DNA of 64,000 bases, taken from GCA-1730015 sp964583825 (GTDB taxonomy: Bacteria > Pseudomonadota > Gammaproteobacteria > Granulosicoccales > Granulosicoccaceae). Each line of letters starts with the position of its first letter. Within the stretch, counting starts at the first letter, position 1. The position numbers and the translations under genes were made by a program. Where the stretch lies: NCBI GenBank assembly GCA_964583825.1, contig CAZOXM010000005.1:1-64000 (forward strand), written 5' to 3'. The notes beneath the pieces are model-generated. The model was given only the letters and a program-made list of their open reading frames with translations. It had not been told where the DNA came from and did no database searches. Shown here piece by piece: positions 55,284 to 63,765 of the stretch.

Positions 55284-55395
55284 AATCGCGGCGCTTCACC
55301 CGGAATAACCGGGCAACACGTGTGAATTCGTTGCAGCGCACAGCATAATTCTAACGCAGCCGACCGTATACCGGTTTTCTCACGCCGCGATCAGG

Positions 55396-55401
55396 TATAA
55401 T
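55396..55401 (+). promoter_or_regulatory. Probable -10 of the ygiQ promoter
   Basis: Perfect TATAAT 35 bp before the ygiQ ATG. The -35 is weak (GTTTTC about 17 bp upstream). Confidence 0.4.
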
Positions 55402-55435
55402 AAGCGGTTACCCTTGAGATACACGCTAAACCACG

Positions 55436-57673
55436 ATGCAAGCACCTGCTGCAGCACCGAGAGAACTATTCGGCTACCCGCGCTACTGGGCGGAATGCTT
55501 CGGGCCTGCCCCGTTCCTGCCGGTATCGCGCGACGAGATGGATCAGCTTGGCTGGGATAGCTGCGACATCATCATTGTGACCGGCGATGCCTACGTGGAT
55601 CATCCGAGTTTCGGTATGGCGATCGTCGGCCGCCTGCTTGAGGCACAGGGATTCAGGGTCGGCATTATTGCGCAGCCGGACTGGCAGTCGGCTGATCCGT
55701 TCAAGGTACTGGGAAAACCCAACCTGTTCTTTGGCGTCACCGCCGGCAATATGGATTCAATGATCAACCGCTACACGGCTGATCGCAAGATCCGCTCTGA
55801 CGACGCTTATTCACCGGATGATGTTGGCGGCAAGCGCCCGGACAGATGCTCACTCGTGTACGCCCATCGTTGTCGCGAAGCATTCAAAGACGCGCCGATA
55901 GTGCTGGGTGGCATCGAAGCATCGTTGCGTCGAATAGCGCACTATGACTACTGGCAGGACAAAGTCAGACGCTCGCTGCTGGTCGATGCCAAGGCTGACA
56001 TTTTGCTCTACGGAAATGCGGAACGCGCTATCGTCGAAATCGCGCATCGTCTGGCAGCGGGAGCATCCATCGATACGGTCCGGGAAATCCGTGGCACGGC
56101 GTATTTGTGCGATGCTCTGCCGGAATCAGGCTTTGAGCTCGACTCCACCAGTATCGATAAACCCGGCAAAATCGACGAGATACCCAACCCGTATGCCGAA
56201 GTCAGTCAGAACTCCGGCAACAGCAAAGACACTGAAAATAATACTGCCGACTCGCCGGCGGAAGGTAAGGCCGCACCGCTGCGGTTTGTATCAAAAGAAG
56301 AGCGCCTGCAACAAATCGCAGAACGACGCGATCGCACCTATATCCGGCTGCCGGACTACGAGCAGGTTAAAAAAGATCCGGTGCTTTATGCACACGCCAA
56401 TCGCGTATTGCACCTCGAGACCAATCCGGGGAATGCCAGAGCGCTGGTGCAAAAGCACGGCAATCGTTACATCTGGATAAACCGTCCACCGATCCCGCTG
56501 TCCACCGAAGAAATGGACTACGTATTTGATCTGCCGTACGCACGGGTGCCGCATCCCTGTTACGGCGGTGCGAGGATCCCGGCTTACGAAATGATCCGCT
56601 ACTCAGTGAATATCATGCGCGGTTGCTTTGGCGGGTGTACGTTCTGCTCTATTACCGAGCACGAAGGCCGGGTCATCCAAAGTCGCTCGGAAGATTCAAT
56701 CATTCGCGAAATAGAACAAATAAGAGACAACGTGCCCGGGTTTACCGGTGTTGTTTCTGATTTGGGCGGCCCCACTGCGAATATGTATCGGCTTGCCTGT
56801 AAATCGAAAAAAATTGAAGCTGCGTGCCGCAAGCCGTCCTGCGTCTATCCTGCGATCTGCCCGAACCTCGATACCGATCACTCCTCTCTGGTGAAGCTTT
56901 ATCGGCGAGCCAGAGCGCTGCCCGGCGTAAAGAAAGTACTGATCGGATCGGGCCTGCGCTACGACCTCGCTGTCGAATCACCGGAATACGTGGAAGAACT
57001 GGTAACCCATCATGTGGGCGGCTATTTGAAAATCGCACCGGAACACACCGAACGCGGACCGCTCGATAAAATGATGAAACCCGGTATTGGCAGCTACGAC
57101 CGGTTCAAACAACTGTTCGAGAAGTACTCGCGCAAAGCCGGCAAGGAACAGTATCTCATTCCCTACTTTATCGCCGCACACCCGGGTACCACCGACGAAG
57201 ATATGATGCACCTTGCGATGTGGCTGAAGCAAAACGGCTTCAGGGCGGATCAGGTTCAATCGTTTTATCCGTCGCCCATGGCGACCGCCACCGCGATGTA
57301 TCACTCCGGTAAAAACCCGCTCGGTCGCATCAGCCGTGACTCAGAGGACGTCGAGACCGTCCGAAAAACACGGCAGCGGCGCCTGCACAAAGCGTTTCTA
57401 CGCTATCACGATCCGGCCAACTGGCCACTGCTGCGCGAAGCGTTAAAAGAGTTGGGCAGGGAGGATCTGATCGGCAACGGCAAAAAACACCTCATTCCTC
57501 GCTGGCAGCCGGACTCTACGACGCACTACCACAGCCCGCGCCGCAAAAACAGCACCGGCCGGCCCGCCAAAGGCACGCTGCTCACGCAGCACACCGGACT
57601 GCCACCACGCGAGCAGGGTGGCAAAACGGCCGGGGCAAAGGCTAAAACCAGAAAGCGCCGCCGACCATCGTAG
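55436..57673 (+). CDS. ygiQ: YgiQ family radical SAM protein
   Basis: A 745-aa UPF0313/YgiQ protein of unknown reaction. The N-terminal domain (1-300) is B12-binding-like (IIIVTGDAYVDHPSFGMAIVGRLLEA). The radical SAM cluster is CFGGCTFC, with Cys397, Cys401 and Cys404. The C-terminal tail is basic (KTRKRRRPS). Length and order match YgiQ across proteobacteria. Convergent with the next gene by 7 bp. Confidence 0.93.
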   Translation: MQAPAAAPRELFGYPRYWAECFGPAPFLPVSRDEMDQLGWDSCDIIIVTGDAYVDHPSFGMAIVGRLLEAQGFRVGIIAQPDWQSADPFKVLGKPNLFFGVTAGNMDSMINRYTADRKIRSDDAYSPDDVGGKRPDRCSLVYAHRCREAFKDAPIVLGGIEASLRRIAHYDYWQDKVRRSLLVDAKADILLYGNAERAIVEIAHRLAAGASIDTVREIRGTAYLCDALPESGFELDSTSIDKPGKIDEIPNPYAEVSQNSGNSKDTENNTADSPAEGKAAPLRFVSKEERLQQIAERRDRTYIRLPDYEQVKKDPVLYAHANRVLHLETNPGNARALVQKHGNRYIWINRPPIPLSTEEMDYVFDLPYARVPHPCYGGARIPAYEMIRYSVNIMRGCFGGCTFCSITEHEGRVIQSRSEDSIIREIEQIRDNVPGFTGVVSDLGGPTANMYRLACKSKKIEAACRKPSCVYPAICPNLDTDHSSLVKLYRRARALPGVKKVLIGSGLRYDLAVESPEYVEELVTHHVGGYLKIAPEHTERGPLDKMMKPGIGSYDRFKQLFEKYSRKAGKEQYLIPYFIAAHPGTTDEDMMHLAMWLKQNGFRADQVQSFYPSPMATATAMYHSGKNPLGRISRDSEDVETVRKTRQRRLHKAFLRYHDPANWPLLREALKELGREDLIGNGKKHLIPRWQPDSTTHYHSPRRKNSTGRPAKGTLLTQHTGLPPREQGGKTAGAKAKTRKRRRPS

Positions 57674-57680
57674 CCATTAC

Positions 57681-59207
57681 TTACCGGGTGCGGATATTCA
57701 CCTGCATCTGGTTCCACTTATAGTTGATGCTGTGGCTGTAGCCATCGGCGTTGCGCATCGCATCAGACCAGATAATCGTCATCGTTTTACCGTCTGCACT
57801 CATCCATTTTGGCGACAGCTTGGGCTGATAAGTCAGGTTACCAGCGTTGTCGGGCGTCCAGTGATCAGTGTAATAAAACTGCTTCCAGGGACCATACGGA
57901 TTTTCCGAATACCAAAGCCCCAGACTGCCGGATTTGGTGTGCATCCACTTTGAGTAGTAGTCATGGCTCGCAGCAGACATTCCATAGCCGCCATAAGTAC
58001 CGCCATTCGCCATCACATAGACACCGAGGCCTTCATTCCAGACCACGGATGGCAGCCATGAGTAAAACCCAAAGTGCTCACCGCGTGAGTTTTTCGCAGG
58101 CAGTTGTATGTTTGCCTGCCGCCGATTGATATCGCCGGACCATGTGGCTGAACTGCCATTCCAGCCCGCGAAATACTGCCAGGCACTGCGCTGACCCAAT
58201 TGCCCGGACGGCACGCGTGCCAGCATCAGTTGATTGCTTTGCGAACCTTCCGGCGAATAGATATAGACATAGCCATCACGCGATGCCCGATGGTCTTTTC
58301 CGTTTTGCACGAAGCTGACGAACGAAAACGGGTAAGCCTCCTTGCCGTGGCCACTGCGACCGGACTCCTGAAAGAAATACATTTCACTGGCGTCTGTCGA
58401 TTGCACTGCGCCGTCCCATCGTCCAATAAAACGATCATTGTTATTGCGATCAACGCGGTTCCAGCTCGCTCCGTTATCGTAAGAGCGCAGCATTTTTACA
58501 CCACGAAAGGGCCCTGGTGACCAGGCCGCAAACTGTGTTTTTGAGACCATCGAATACAGCGTGCCGTCAACAGACAGCATTCCGTAGCCGTACCAGCCAT
58601 CATCGTTGGTATGAAACTGCGGATAACCCTGCACTTCCTGTCTGGAAAAGCCGTTTTGATCTCCATACATTTTGTAAAGTCGGGTGTGGTAACGATAAGA
58701 GCCGTCGAACCAATCGCCATCCGACATCGCCGTGATGACACTGTCATCCGCAGCCCATGTCTGGCACCAGTTGTCTCCCTTGCCCCCGATCCGGCGCAGC
58801 GTGCCGACGTCGAAGCTGGCTCCGACGGGCTTGCGCCCCCCTGACGACACAGGCACCGGAGAAACCGTGGCCGCGGCACCGCTGCTATTACTGCCTGGCG
58901 CGTTGCCCACAATGCAACTGCGTCCATCTTCCCAGCCCCAGCCGTCACCATCAGGATCACTTGATGCCGATTTACACAGCGCAGCCTTCGACTGTGACGT
59001 GGAAGTCTGCGACCCGTTTGACTGGAAAATTACCCTGGTCGGCATTTTACAGCTGCGGTTATTTTCCCATCCCCAGCCGTCTCCGTCGGAGTCACTGTCG
59101 GGTAAGTTACAGGCAGGCATGGCAGACACAGGAGCGACCTGACCGGTCGCAAGGAGCAAGACACAGAGAGCGGCTGTGCCTGCCCGCGCGAGTAGGCGGA
59201 GAGACAT
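57681..59207 (-). CDS. Secreted protein with two DGDGWGWE modules and a beta-propeller-like body
   Basis: A 508-aa exported protein with a signal peptide (LARAGTAALCVLLLATGQVAPVSA). Two short modules follow near the N terminus, each Cys...SDxDGDGWGWE(N/D)xRSC, reminiscent of the GWGWEN.QSC part of family 10 carbohydrate-binding modules plus a calcium-type DxDGDG loop. The remaining 350 residues hold Trp- and Tyr-rich strands (WCQTWAADDSVITAMSDGDWF, LWYSENPYGPWKQFYYTDHW), like a DUF4185 or glycosidase-type five-blade propeller. No catalytic acid can be fixed. Polysaccharide binding is inferred. I use the ATG at 59207. Confidence 0.7.
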   Translation of the reverse strand: MSLRLLARAGTAALCVLLLATGQVAPVSAMPACNLPDSDSDGDGWGWENNRSCKMPTRVIFQSNGSQTSTSQSKAALCKSASSDPDGDGWGWEDGRSCIVGNAPGSNSSGAAATVSPVPVSSGGRKPVGASFDVGTLRRIGGKGDNWCQTWAADDSVITAMSDGDWFDGSYRYHTRLYKMYGDQNGFSRQEVQGYPQFHTNDDGWYGYGMLSVDGTLYSMVSKTQFAAWSPGPFRGVKMLRSYDNGASWNRVDRNNNDRFIGRWDGAVQSTDASEMYFFQESGRSGHGKEAYPFSFVSFVQNGKDHRASRDGYVYIYSPEGSQSNQLMLARVPSGQLGQRSAWQYFAGWNGSSATWSGDINRRQANIQLPAKNSRGEHFGFYSWLPSVVWNEGLGVYVMANGGTYGGYGMSAASHDYYSKWMHTKSGSLGLWYSENPYGPWKQFYYTDHWTPDNAGNLTYQPKLSPKWMSADGKTMTIIWSDAMRNADGYSHSINYKWNQMQVNIRTR

Positions 59208-59249
59208 GTTTATCCTCGGAACAACCAAAAAAGCGGTTTACAAGCCAGT

Positions 59250-59349
59250 TACGTTAACGTCTTTTGACACCCGAGTTCAACAGTTGCTCACGCTGTTGGG
59301 CGTTAACAAATCGTAATCAACCACCATCTGCCCGATGGCGTTTTTTTTA
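59250..59349 (+). ncRNA. Candidate small RNA with nested stems and a terminator
   Basis: GTTAACG (59253-59259) pairs with CGTTAAC (59301-59307). Inside, CAACAG (59278-59283) pairs with CTGTTG (59293-59298). Downstream a CCATC/GATGG hairpin (59324-59338) precedes eight Ts (59341-59348). No plus-strand gene lies upstream to need this terminator. Expression is not known. Confidence 0.4.
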
Positions 59350-59368
59350 TCCACAAGACTTATCCACA
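59347..59368 (+). promoter_or_regulatory. Two perfect DnaA boxes in tandem
   Basis: TTATCCACA occurs at 59347-59355 and again at 59360-59368, same strand, 13 bp apart. Both equal the strongest E. coli DnaA box. A one-mismatch relative (TTATCGACA) occurs at 59503-59511. Confidence 0.6.
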
Positions 59369-59493
59369 AGGCACGCGGCTCAATCGGGCACCGAAGAGAT
59401 ATAAACGTCCAATGCAGGCATTACCTTCATAAAGCACATCGCCTTTACACACCGGACAGGTAACCTTCCCGCTTGCAATAGCTGGTTACAATT

Positions 59494-59514
59494 CGGTGTC
59501 GTTTATCGACACCG
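59494..59514 (+). promoter_or_regulatory. 8-bp perfect inverted repeat before the 59553 gene
   Basis: CGGTGTCG / CGACACCG around a 5-nt loop, ending 38 bp before the ATG. It could be an operator or a 5' leader hairpin. Confidence 0.4.
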
Positions 59515-59552
59515 CTACCACACCGCCAGTCACTATACATCCGGATATCTGA

Positions 59553-60878
59553 ATGCCCGAGCTGATCGCAGACTTACCCGCAATAGCCATCTTATTGCCC
59601 GCTGCATCCGTCTACTTCCTGTGGGCACTGTTCCACTGGATTTTTAACACTGGCGATGAACAGGCAGCGAGCGACACCCAAACAACAGACCCGCAACAGC
59701 CACACAGTCAGTCCACACCGGATACAAACGACACCACCCTGGCAGCTTCCAGTCAGCCAAGGTCAGCTTACCGCGATAAATCATCGCGGGGTGCGGCGCT
59801 GCAATTCAGTGCCTCAGAAAACAAGGCTGCGCTCGACAGCAAACACACTAAAGCCGATGAGTACGGCGATCACCCGGCTTTCAGCACGCTCTTTCCCAAA
59901 TTGGGCGCCTCGCACTCTGAGGACCAAAGCATCGGTACATCTACTGTTATCAGCACATCGGGTAACACGGATAAAAATGATTCACCCGAAGTTACCACAC
60001 GCCTTAAGCGACCAGCGACAGGCACCGCAAAGACAGGCACCGCAAAAAAAGAACAAACCAAAACATCGTCGGGGCGGGCGGTATTGTTGTCTGTTGAAAA
60101 GTCGCTGTCCGAGCGAACTGCCGACGCGAAAACAGCATCGCACACCAGCGATGACTCATCTTCAAACACAGCACACAACACTGCAGGCAAGCCGAAAGAA
60201 TTGAATACGGGTGAGGCAAAGGCTGCCGGCACCTCAACTGACCATTCAGCACACAACGAGCGGCGAAAGTCCGATGAAGCAGCTGTCGAACACTCCACCG
60301 ACACCCCTGTTGATCACACCGCTGCCGGCCAACAGGCTGAGACGACTGCCAGTCCGGTCCACATTAACCCCGGACTGAAAAAAACCGAGGCGACCTCAGA
60401 CGCACCTCACAATCGGCAAACGTCAGCTGCCAGGTCACAGTCCACCACCTACCGAACAGCAGCACGTCGCAAGTTGTCACCGGTCGACGAGGTACAACTG
60501 CAACTCAAGGCTGATAATCAGAGTGCACTGAATCAGACCACTGCCCAGACCAACAGAACACTGGCCCTGCAGGATGCACACGATCGGGAACTGAGCAAAA
60601 AAGACGACCAGATCGCGCAGCTCAAGGCACAGCTTGAATCGCTGCGGGAACAACCTCGGGAGTTGCCGGGTGACATCGACAATGTCAACTATAAGTCCCG
60701 CCTGGAGAATACCCTCGCAGCGCTTGAGGACTCCACCCGCAAGGTCAATAGACTGCAGTCAGCGGTGGACAAACTGCAGGCTGCAGGTGCTGCAAATCAA
60801 GGAATAAAAACACCGCTGAAAAATGCCGGCAACAGACCCTCATTGCTCAGCAAAGTTCGCGTTGTCGGCAGCACCTGA
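59553..60878 (+). CDS. Membrane-anchored, largely disordered protein with a C-terminal coiled coil
   Basis: No family recognised. Residues about 5-32 form a single membrane helix (LPAIAILLPAASVYFLWALFHWIF), with the rest probably cytoplasmic. Residues about 35-330 are low complexity, rich in Ser, Thr, Ala, Lys, Glu and His. Residues about 345-420 form a coiled coil (KKDDQIAQLKAQLESLREQ; NTLAALEDSTRKVNRLQSAV). The shape resembles polar or septal organisers or tethers, but that is only an analogy. Codon use looks like its neighbours. The ABC operon begins 131 bp downstream. Confidence 0.65.
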   Translation: MPELIADLPAIAILLPAASVYFLWALFHWIFNTGDEQAASDTQTTDPQQPHSQSTPDTNDTTLAASSQPRSAYRDKSSRGAALQFSASENKAALDSKHTKADEYGDHPAFSTLFPKLGASHSEDQSIGTSTVISTSGNTDKNDSPEVTTRLKRPATGTAKTGTAKKEQTKTSSGRAVLLSVEKSLSERTADAKTASHTSDDSSSNTAHNTAGKPKELNTGEAKAAGTSTDHSAHNERRKSDEAAVEHSTDTPVDHTAAGQQAETTASPVHINPGLKKTEATSDAPHNRQTSAARSQSTTYRTAARRKLSPVDEVQLQLKADNQSALNQTTAQTNRTLALQDAHDRELSKKDDQIAQLKAQLESLREQPRELPGDIDNVNYKSRLENTLAALEDSTRKVNRLQSAVDKLQAAGAANQGIKTPLKNAGNRPSLLSKVRVVGST

Positions 60879-61009
60879 TAAAAGACAGTTATCACTCTCC
60901 ACACTTACCACCGGGCGGACAGAAGCAATATTCCACCCGACATTGACTACTGACAGCAATACCCGAATGATGGGGGAGTCAGCCAGCGCCGGGGATAATT
61001 CTGAATAAC

Positions 61010-61936
61010 ATGCCGCCAATCGTATCGATATCCAACCTGAGTAAAGTTTACGCTTCCGGGCACCAGGCACTTAGCGACATTAATCTCGACATCCAACAAG
61101 GGGAAATACTCGCGCTACTCGGCCCGAACGGGGCAGGTAAAACCACACTCATCTCGATCATCTGCGGCATCGTTTCAACCACCGCTGGCCGTGTTTCCGT
61201 CGATGGACACGATATCGGTTCCGGTTATCGGCACACCCGCTCCATGATCGGACTGGTACCGCAGGAACTGACTCTGGGCGCCTTTGAAAAAGTCGCTAAC
61301 ACACTTGCGTTCAGTCGCGGCCTGCACGGCAAAAAACCGGATAGTGCATACATTAAATCACTGCTCAAAGATCTGTCACTCTGGGAGAAGCGCGACAGCG
61401 TCCTGATGAGCCTGTCGGGTGGCATGAAGCGCCGCGTCCTGATTGGTAAAGCCCTGTCACATCAACCGAAGATTCTCTTTCTGGATGAACCCACCGCTGG
61501 TGTAGATGTTGAGCTGCGCAAGGATATGTGGAAGCTGGTCAACCGACTGAGGGAGTCCGGTGTAACCATTATTCTAACCACCCACTATATCGAGGAAGCC
61601 GAAGAGATCGCTGATCGCGTGGGTATCATTAACAACGGCAAACTGCTGTTGGTCGAAGACAAAGCGGAATTGATGCAAAAGCTGGGAAGCAAACAACTGT
61701 CCATCGAGCTGCGCGAGCCTATAACGCAGATCCCGGAGTCGCTTGCGCAGTATCAGCTTGAATTATCGAACGACGGCGCAACACTGCACTATCAATACGA
61801 CACGCGCAGTACTCGAACCGGTATCACTGGTTTAATGCAGTCGCTCAACAGCGCGGGACTCACACTGCGTGATATCCACACCTCGCAAAGTTCACTGGAA
61901 GATATTTTCGTCACTCTGGTCGCAGAAAAATCATGA
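61010..61936 (+). CDS. ABC transporter ATP-binding protein (YadG-like)
   Basis: A 308-aa ABC-2-type exporter ATPase. Walker A GPNGAGKT is at 38-45, signature LSGGMKRRVLIGKAL near 140, Walker B ILFLDEPTAGVD, and the switch His TTHYIEEAEE. The length equals E. coli YadG and the YadG-type tail is present. It overlaps the permease by 4 nt. Substrate unknown; lipid-linked or capsular compounds are typical for this class. Confidence 0.88.
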   Translation: MPPIVSISNLSKVYASGHQALSDINLDIQQGEILALLGPNGAGKTTLISIICGIVSTTAGRVSVDGHDIGSGYRHTRSMIGLVPQELTLGAFEKVANTLAFSRGLHGKKPDSAYIKSLLKDLSLWEKRDSVLMSLSGGMKRRVLIGKALSHQPKILFLDEPTAGVDVELRKDMWKLVNRLRESGVTIILTTHYIEEAEEIADRVGIINNGKLLLVEDKAELMQKLGSKQLSIELREPITQIPESLAQYQLELSNDGATLHYQYDTRSTRTGITGLMQSLNSAGLTLRDIHTSQSSLEDIFVTLVAEKS

Positions 61937-62694
61937 ACTGGCAGGCAATAAGAGTTATCTATATCGCTGAGATGCTTCGCACCTGGAATACGCTCCTGCA
62001 AAGCATTGCCTCCCCGGTGATTTCCACCTGTCTCTACTTTGTGGTGTTCGGTTCCGCCATTGGCTCGCGTATACAATCCGTGGAAGATGTATCCTATGGT
62101 GTGTTTATTGTTCCGGGATTGATCATGCTCTCGTTACTTACGCAGAGCATCAGCAACGCATCCTTTGGCATTTATTTCCCCAAGTTCACTGGCACTATCT
62201 ACGAAATTTTGTCCGCGCCGCTTTCCTTTTTTGAAGTCGTTATCGGCTATGTTGGCGCTGCTGCCACCAAGTCACTGATCATCGGTACAATCATCCTGAT
62301 CACTGCCAGTTTCTTTGTCGATTTACAAATTAAACATCCCTTCTGGATGCTGGCCTTTCTGATCCTCACCTGTATCACCTTCTCCCTGTTCGGCTTTATC
62401 ATTGGAATCTGGGCCGATAGCTTTGAAAAGCTGCAGCTGATTCCGCTGTTGGTGATTACACCGCTCGTCTTTCTCGGTGGCAGTTTTTACTCTATCGATA
62501 TGCTGCCTCCGCTGTGGCAGAAAATATCGCTGTTTAATCCGGTGCTCTATTTGATTAGCGGCTTCCGGTGGAGCTTTTTCGAAGTACATGATGTGTCAGT
62601 CGGCATCAGCCTGCTCAGCATTCTCGTATTTCTGGGGCTGTGCCTTGCCGTTGTCTGGTGGATGTTTAAAACCGGCTACAAACTTCGTCAATAG
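61933..62694 (+). CDS. ABC-2 type permease (YadH-like)
   Basis: A 253-aa inner-membrane permease with six helices, matching the YadH/ABC-2 family: YFVVFGSAIGSRI near residue 35, GVFIVPGLIMLSLLTQSISNASFGIYFPKF, and PLVFLGGSFYSIDMLPPLWQKISLFNPVLYLISGFRW in the C-terminal half. It pairs with the ATPase upstream to form an exporter. 3 bp separate it from the Nudix gene. Confidence 0.88.
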   Translation: MNWQAIRVIYIAEMLRTWNTLLQSIASPVISTCLYFVVFGSAIGSRIQSVEDVSYGVFIVPGLIMLSLLTQSISNASFGIYFPKFTGTIYEILSAPLSFFEVVIGYVGAAATKSLIIGTIILITASFFVDLQIKHPFWMLAFLILTCITFSLFGFIIGIWADSFEKLQLIPLLVITPLVFLGGSFYSIDMLPPLWQKISLFNPVLYLISGFRWSFFEVHDVSVGISLLSILVFLGLCLAVVWWMFKTGYKLRQ

Positions 62695-62697
62695 AAC

Positions 62698-63477
62698 ATG
62701 AACGCACTCAACAACGACACCGTCACCGCCGCACCCATCGATGCGGCGACGGTGATCTTGCTGCGCGATGGCGCTGCCGGCCTGGAAACTCTGTTGCTTT
62801 GTCGCGGTAAGAGCAAAACGGTCATGAACAAAGCCTGGGTATTTCCGGGCGGCAAACTCGACAGCGACGACTTCGCTCAGGAGGCGGCTGTAACCAACCT
62901 GCCGCATCCACCGGCCAGCATGCTGAATGAGCCGCAGCTTGAGCACCGCAAAGCCTGCGCACTGTTTGCTGCCGCCTGCCGCGAGACACGGGAGGAAACC
63001 GGCGTGGTTTTGCGCGCAGAACACTTAATTCCATGGTCGCGGTGGATTACACCAAATGAACCTTCGATGATGAAAAAGCGTTTCGACGCTCGATTTTTTA
63101 TAACGCGATTACCCGACGGTCAAACTGCCACACACGACGGCGAGGAAGCCACAGACAGCGCCTGGATGTCCCCCAGGGATGCGCTGACCGCCTATCTCAG
63201 GCACGAGATGACGCTGGCTCCGCCGCAAATCATGACCTTGCTGGCGCTTTGCCGCCACAGGAGTACACAATCCTGCCTCGACGAGGCACTGAAAACGCCC
63301 ACCTATTGCATAGAGCCGGGAGTTATCAAAGGGGCGGATGACACCCGCACACTGGTTTACCCCGGTGACGCCCAACACCCCAGCCAAAAAAAACTGATGC
63401 CCGGTCCCACCCGACTGCTGTGGAACAATGGTCACTTTGAACCGGACATCGGATTTGACGCATGGTTGCTCGCATAA
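62698..63477 (+). CDS. NUDT19-like Nudix hydrolase with a split Nudix box
   Basis: A 259-aa hydrolase. The beginning of the box, WVFPGGKLDSDDF (Gly51-Gly52), is separated from its catalytic half, CRETREETGVVL (94-105), by roughly 30 extra residues. That insertion is a mark of NUDT19-type CoA/acyl-CoA diphosphatases. The metal-binding EExG glutamates are kept. The likely substrate is CoA or its esters, but this is not proven. Possibly co-transcribed with the ABC genes. Confidence 0.82.
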   Translation: MNALNNDTVTAAPIDAATVILLRDGAAGLETLLLCRGKSKTVMNKAWVFPGGKLDSDDFAQEAAVTNLPHPPASMLNEPQLEHRKACALFAAACRETREETGVVLRAEHLIPWSRWITPNEPSMMKKRFDARFFITRLPDGQTATHDGEEATDSAWMSPRDALTAYLRHEMTLAPPQIMTLLALCRHRSTQSCLDEALKTPTYCIEPGVIKGADDTRTLVYPGDAQHPSQKKLMPGPTRLLWNNGHFEPDIGFDAWLLA

Positions 63478-63512
63478 AATCCGCTGTCAACCGCGAGTAC
63501 ACACTGGTGGAG

Positions 63513-63725
63513 TATTGGAAAACGTTATGAGCGACGGTCTGAGCAGGCCCATGATCACTGTAATAATGGCTGCCGAAAAAGCGCAGTTTGGGCAACCCGG
63601 GCTCGACGTATGGCCCCTGGGTAAAAAAGGGCCTGCGTTTTTCCGCCTTGCACTGACGACTGTAGCTGTGAAAAGTTAGTTACCTTATTTACCAGGCGGC
63701 CCACTAGCGCAATAGTTTTTCAACA
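63513..63725. repeat. Composite repeat: family 1 ends around a family 2 core (copy C)
   Basis: The ends match family 1: left TATTGGAAAACGTTATGAGCG, with CCGAAAAAGCGCAGTTT to about 63589; right GCGCAATAGTTTTTCAACA. The middle, 63598-63677, is an inverted copy of the 19731-19801 repeat. Total 213 bp versus about 130 for copies A and B. The open frame crossing it (63428-63679) is not treated as a gene. Confidence 0.7.
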
Positions 63726-63765
63726 TCCTGCTACCCCGGTCCCCGCAACTTGCATTTTGAACGCA

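Noticed and set aside
59347..59368. Chromosomal replication origin
   Set aside because: Only two perfect DnaA boxes, no A/T-rich unwinding region and no dnaA, dnaN, rpmH or gidA nearby.
63428..63679. Open frame across the repeat near the carbonic anhydrase gene
   Set aside because: It overlaps the Nudix gene end and runs through both repeat families; a fragment recurs opposite 19731-19801 only because the repeat recurs.
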